Below are positions 5,176 to 6,192 of a stretch of DNA of 6,192 nucleotides, piece by piece (position 1 is the stretch's first letter; every line of letters begins with the position of its first letter). Position numbers and translations under genes: made by a program. Source of the DNA: an uncultured Candidatus Saccharibacteria bacterium (GTDB lineage: Bacteria > Patescibacteriota > Saccharimonadia > Saccharimonadales > Saccharimonadaceae); NCBI GenBank assembly GCA_946187605.1, contig CAMHRH010000049.1:1-6192 (forward strand), in the 5' to 3' direction. Below the pieces are notes generated by a model that was not told where the DNA came from, ran no database searches, and saw only the letters and a list, made by a program, of their open reading frames with translations.

Positions 5176-6192
5176 TTATCTTACCTCGCTTCGTCCATCC
5201 GGATATTTGCAAAACTACTCCGACAACAAAGGCCGCAAACAACATACTAGTACCGCCATAACTCAAGAACGGCAAAGTAATGCCCTTCATCGGAATAATG
5301 CCTAACATTCCCCCTATGTTAATTATAACATGGCTAATTAACCATGCAAAAACACTCACCGCAAACAGGCTCTTCTCCTGATCATCGGTTTGTTCCGATA
5401 CGCGCAAGATACGGCGAAGCAGTATTACGAATATCAACACTACTAAAGACGCACCAATAAAGCCCCAAGTCTCACCAACAATCGAGAAAATCGAATCGGT
5501 CAAAGATTCCGGCAAATAACCAGAAGCCTGAATGCTATTTCCTAGCCCAACACCAGTTAGCCCTCCTGTACCAAATGATATCAATGAACTGCGCATATGA
5601 TAATTATCCCCAGACCCCTCCCAACCCATAATACGATTAATCCTATGCTCGGCCGTCATAATCAACACGCCAGCCGCCAACAGCAAAACAAGCCCTGCTA
5701 GCGCCAGCTGCCTTACCTTTACGCCACCGACAAAGGCCATGCTCACCATCATCGTAGCAATCACGACCGTGCTACCAAAATCCTTCTGAAATGCACCGAC
5801 AAATATCGCCGTAACCATAAACATAGTCGCATAAGGCACCCAGAAGGTTTTCGTTCCAAGCTCCCCCGACTCCTTACGCGAACGTATTAAATATGAGCCA
5901 TAAAGCGCTATACTAACTTTCAGCAACTCAACCGGCGCAAAGCCAATACTAATAACCGGAATGTAGAAAGCACGGCATGCGCCCTCGTCGCAAGTAACCA
6001 AACCAAGCCCCAACCGCCCAAAGATCGTTACCAATAAGCATAGTACCGCCGCCGTCCAGAACATTTTCTTTGCAATCTTCTTCAGGAAGTCATACGGCAC
6101 GAAATTCCCTGCAAACATTGCCACAATCGCCAAGAATACTACCGCAATATGATGAAAAAAGAAATACGTGTCGCTATAATGTTTCCCCGTCG
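5108..6192 (-). CDS. ftsW: FtsW-type SEDS peptidoglycan glycosyltransferase, N-terminus cut by window edge
   Basis: This is an integral membrane protein of the FtsW/RodA/SpoVE (SEDS) family, which polymerises lipid II into glycan strands; next to murG the septal FtsW role is favoured over RodA. The frame stays open to the right edge, and the TTG near 6133 is probably an internal Leu, because the 19 codons before it still read as FtsW-like sequence (YFFFHHIAVVF). About 360 residues are visible. Family signatures include QKDFGST (about visible 135-141), GLTGVGLGNSIQ followed by GYLPESLTDSIF (210-235) and IPMKGITLPFLSYGGTS (about 299-315). The Asp of TDSIF matches the proposed catalytic Asp of SEDS enzymes. 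Multiple hydrophobic segments fit a polytopic protein. Oddities: the usual GARRW motif reads GACRAF with a second Cys four residues before, and QPSEL reads APVEL. The tail (last ~22 residues) is Ser/Arg-rich and overlaps murG by 68 bases. It ends in TGA. RodA is the main alternative. Confidence 0.93.
   Translation of the reverse strand, partial: TGKHYSDTYFFFHHIAVVFLAIVAMFAGNFVPYDFLKKIAKKMFWTAAVLCLLVTIFGRLGLGLVTCDEGACRAFYIPVISIGFAPVELLKVSIALYGSYLIRSRKESGELGTKTFWVPYATMFMVTAIFVGAFQKDFGSTVVIATMMVSMAFVGGVKVRQLALAGLVLLLAAGVLIMTAEHRINRIMGWEGSGDNYHMRSSLISFGTGGLTGVGLGNSIQASGYLPESLTDSIFSIVGETWGFIGASLVVLIFVILLRRILRVSEQTDDQEKSLFAVSVFAWLISHVIINIGGMLGIIPMKGITLPFLSYGGTSMLFAAFVVGVVLQISGWTKRGKINESSSSRRGQRRSRYAGAGRRS
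5183..5187 (-). promoter_or_regulatory. Ribosome binding site of murG inside ftsW
   Basis: On the minus strand GAGGT lies 7 bases before the murG ATG. It sits within the ftsW coding sequence, supports the chosen murG start, and therefore supports the 68-base overlap of the two genes. Confidence 0.75.

Noticed and set aside
5108..6133. ftsW starting at the TTG at 6131-6133
   Set aside because: The frame is open upstream to the window edge and the upstream residues still look like FtsW membrane sequence, so the true start is outside the window.
1..6192. UGA recoded as glycine, as in some CPR groups
   Set aside because: TGA ends ftsW and the FtsQ-like gene, and every recognised gene is complete with the standard code.

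Overview
This is a compact bacterial chromosome segment in which every supportable gene lies on the minus strand, so it reads from high to low coordinates. The order of transcription is ftsW (cut by the right edge), murG, tRNA-Glu(UUC), pyk, pgk, an FtsQ-like membrane protein gene, and possibly the first codons of another membrane protein cut by the left edge. The standard genetic code fits: TAA, TAG and TGA all end genes here. That argues against the bacterial groups that read UGA as glycine.

By overall impression, the window suggests Candidatus Saccharibacteria (TM7) or another member of the Patescibacteria/CPR. The signs are tight packing and overlaps, a divergent MurG, an unusually short phosphoglycerate kinase, an FtsQ-like protein without an obvious POTRA domain, and a likely leaderless glycolytic transcript. 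This assignment is an inference; no rRNA or ribosomal protein gene is present to confirm it.

Right region (4000-6192): ftsW and murG overlap by 68 bases. They encode the septal SEDS glycosyltransferase that polymerises lipid II and the enzyme that makes lipid II, so substrate maker and user are adjacent as in the classical dcw cluster. The overlap makes one stretch of DNA encode both FtsW's basic tail and MurG's N-terminal glycine-rich loop.

Middle region (3540-3999): a stretch of nearly 300 bases after murG holds no normal gene. It contains a start-less open frame in phase with murG and a set of complementary words arranged in a non-nested (pseudoknot-type) order. Next comes a self-contained tRNA-Glu unit with its own -35/-10 promoter, encoded CCA and a strong intrinsic terminator. 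After that lies a promoter whose -10 box is only 7 bases from the pyk start codon.

Left region (1-3539): pyk, pgk and the FtsQ-like gene form an apparent operon, with a 29-base gap and then a 1-base TAATG overlap. Pyruvate kinase and phosphoglycerate kinase are the two substrate-level ATP-forming steps of lower glycolysis. A putative divisome protein is translationally coupled to pgk, which places energy metabolism and division genes on one transcript. No clear terminator was seen after it.

I found no mobile element, CRISPR array, defence system or toxin-antitoxin pair. The most interesting unexplained parts are the post-murG intergenic region and the unusual versions of PGK, FtsW, MurG and FtsQ.
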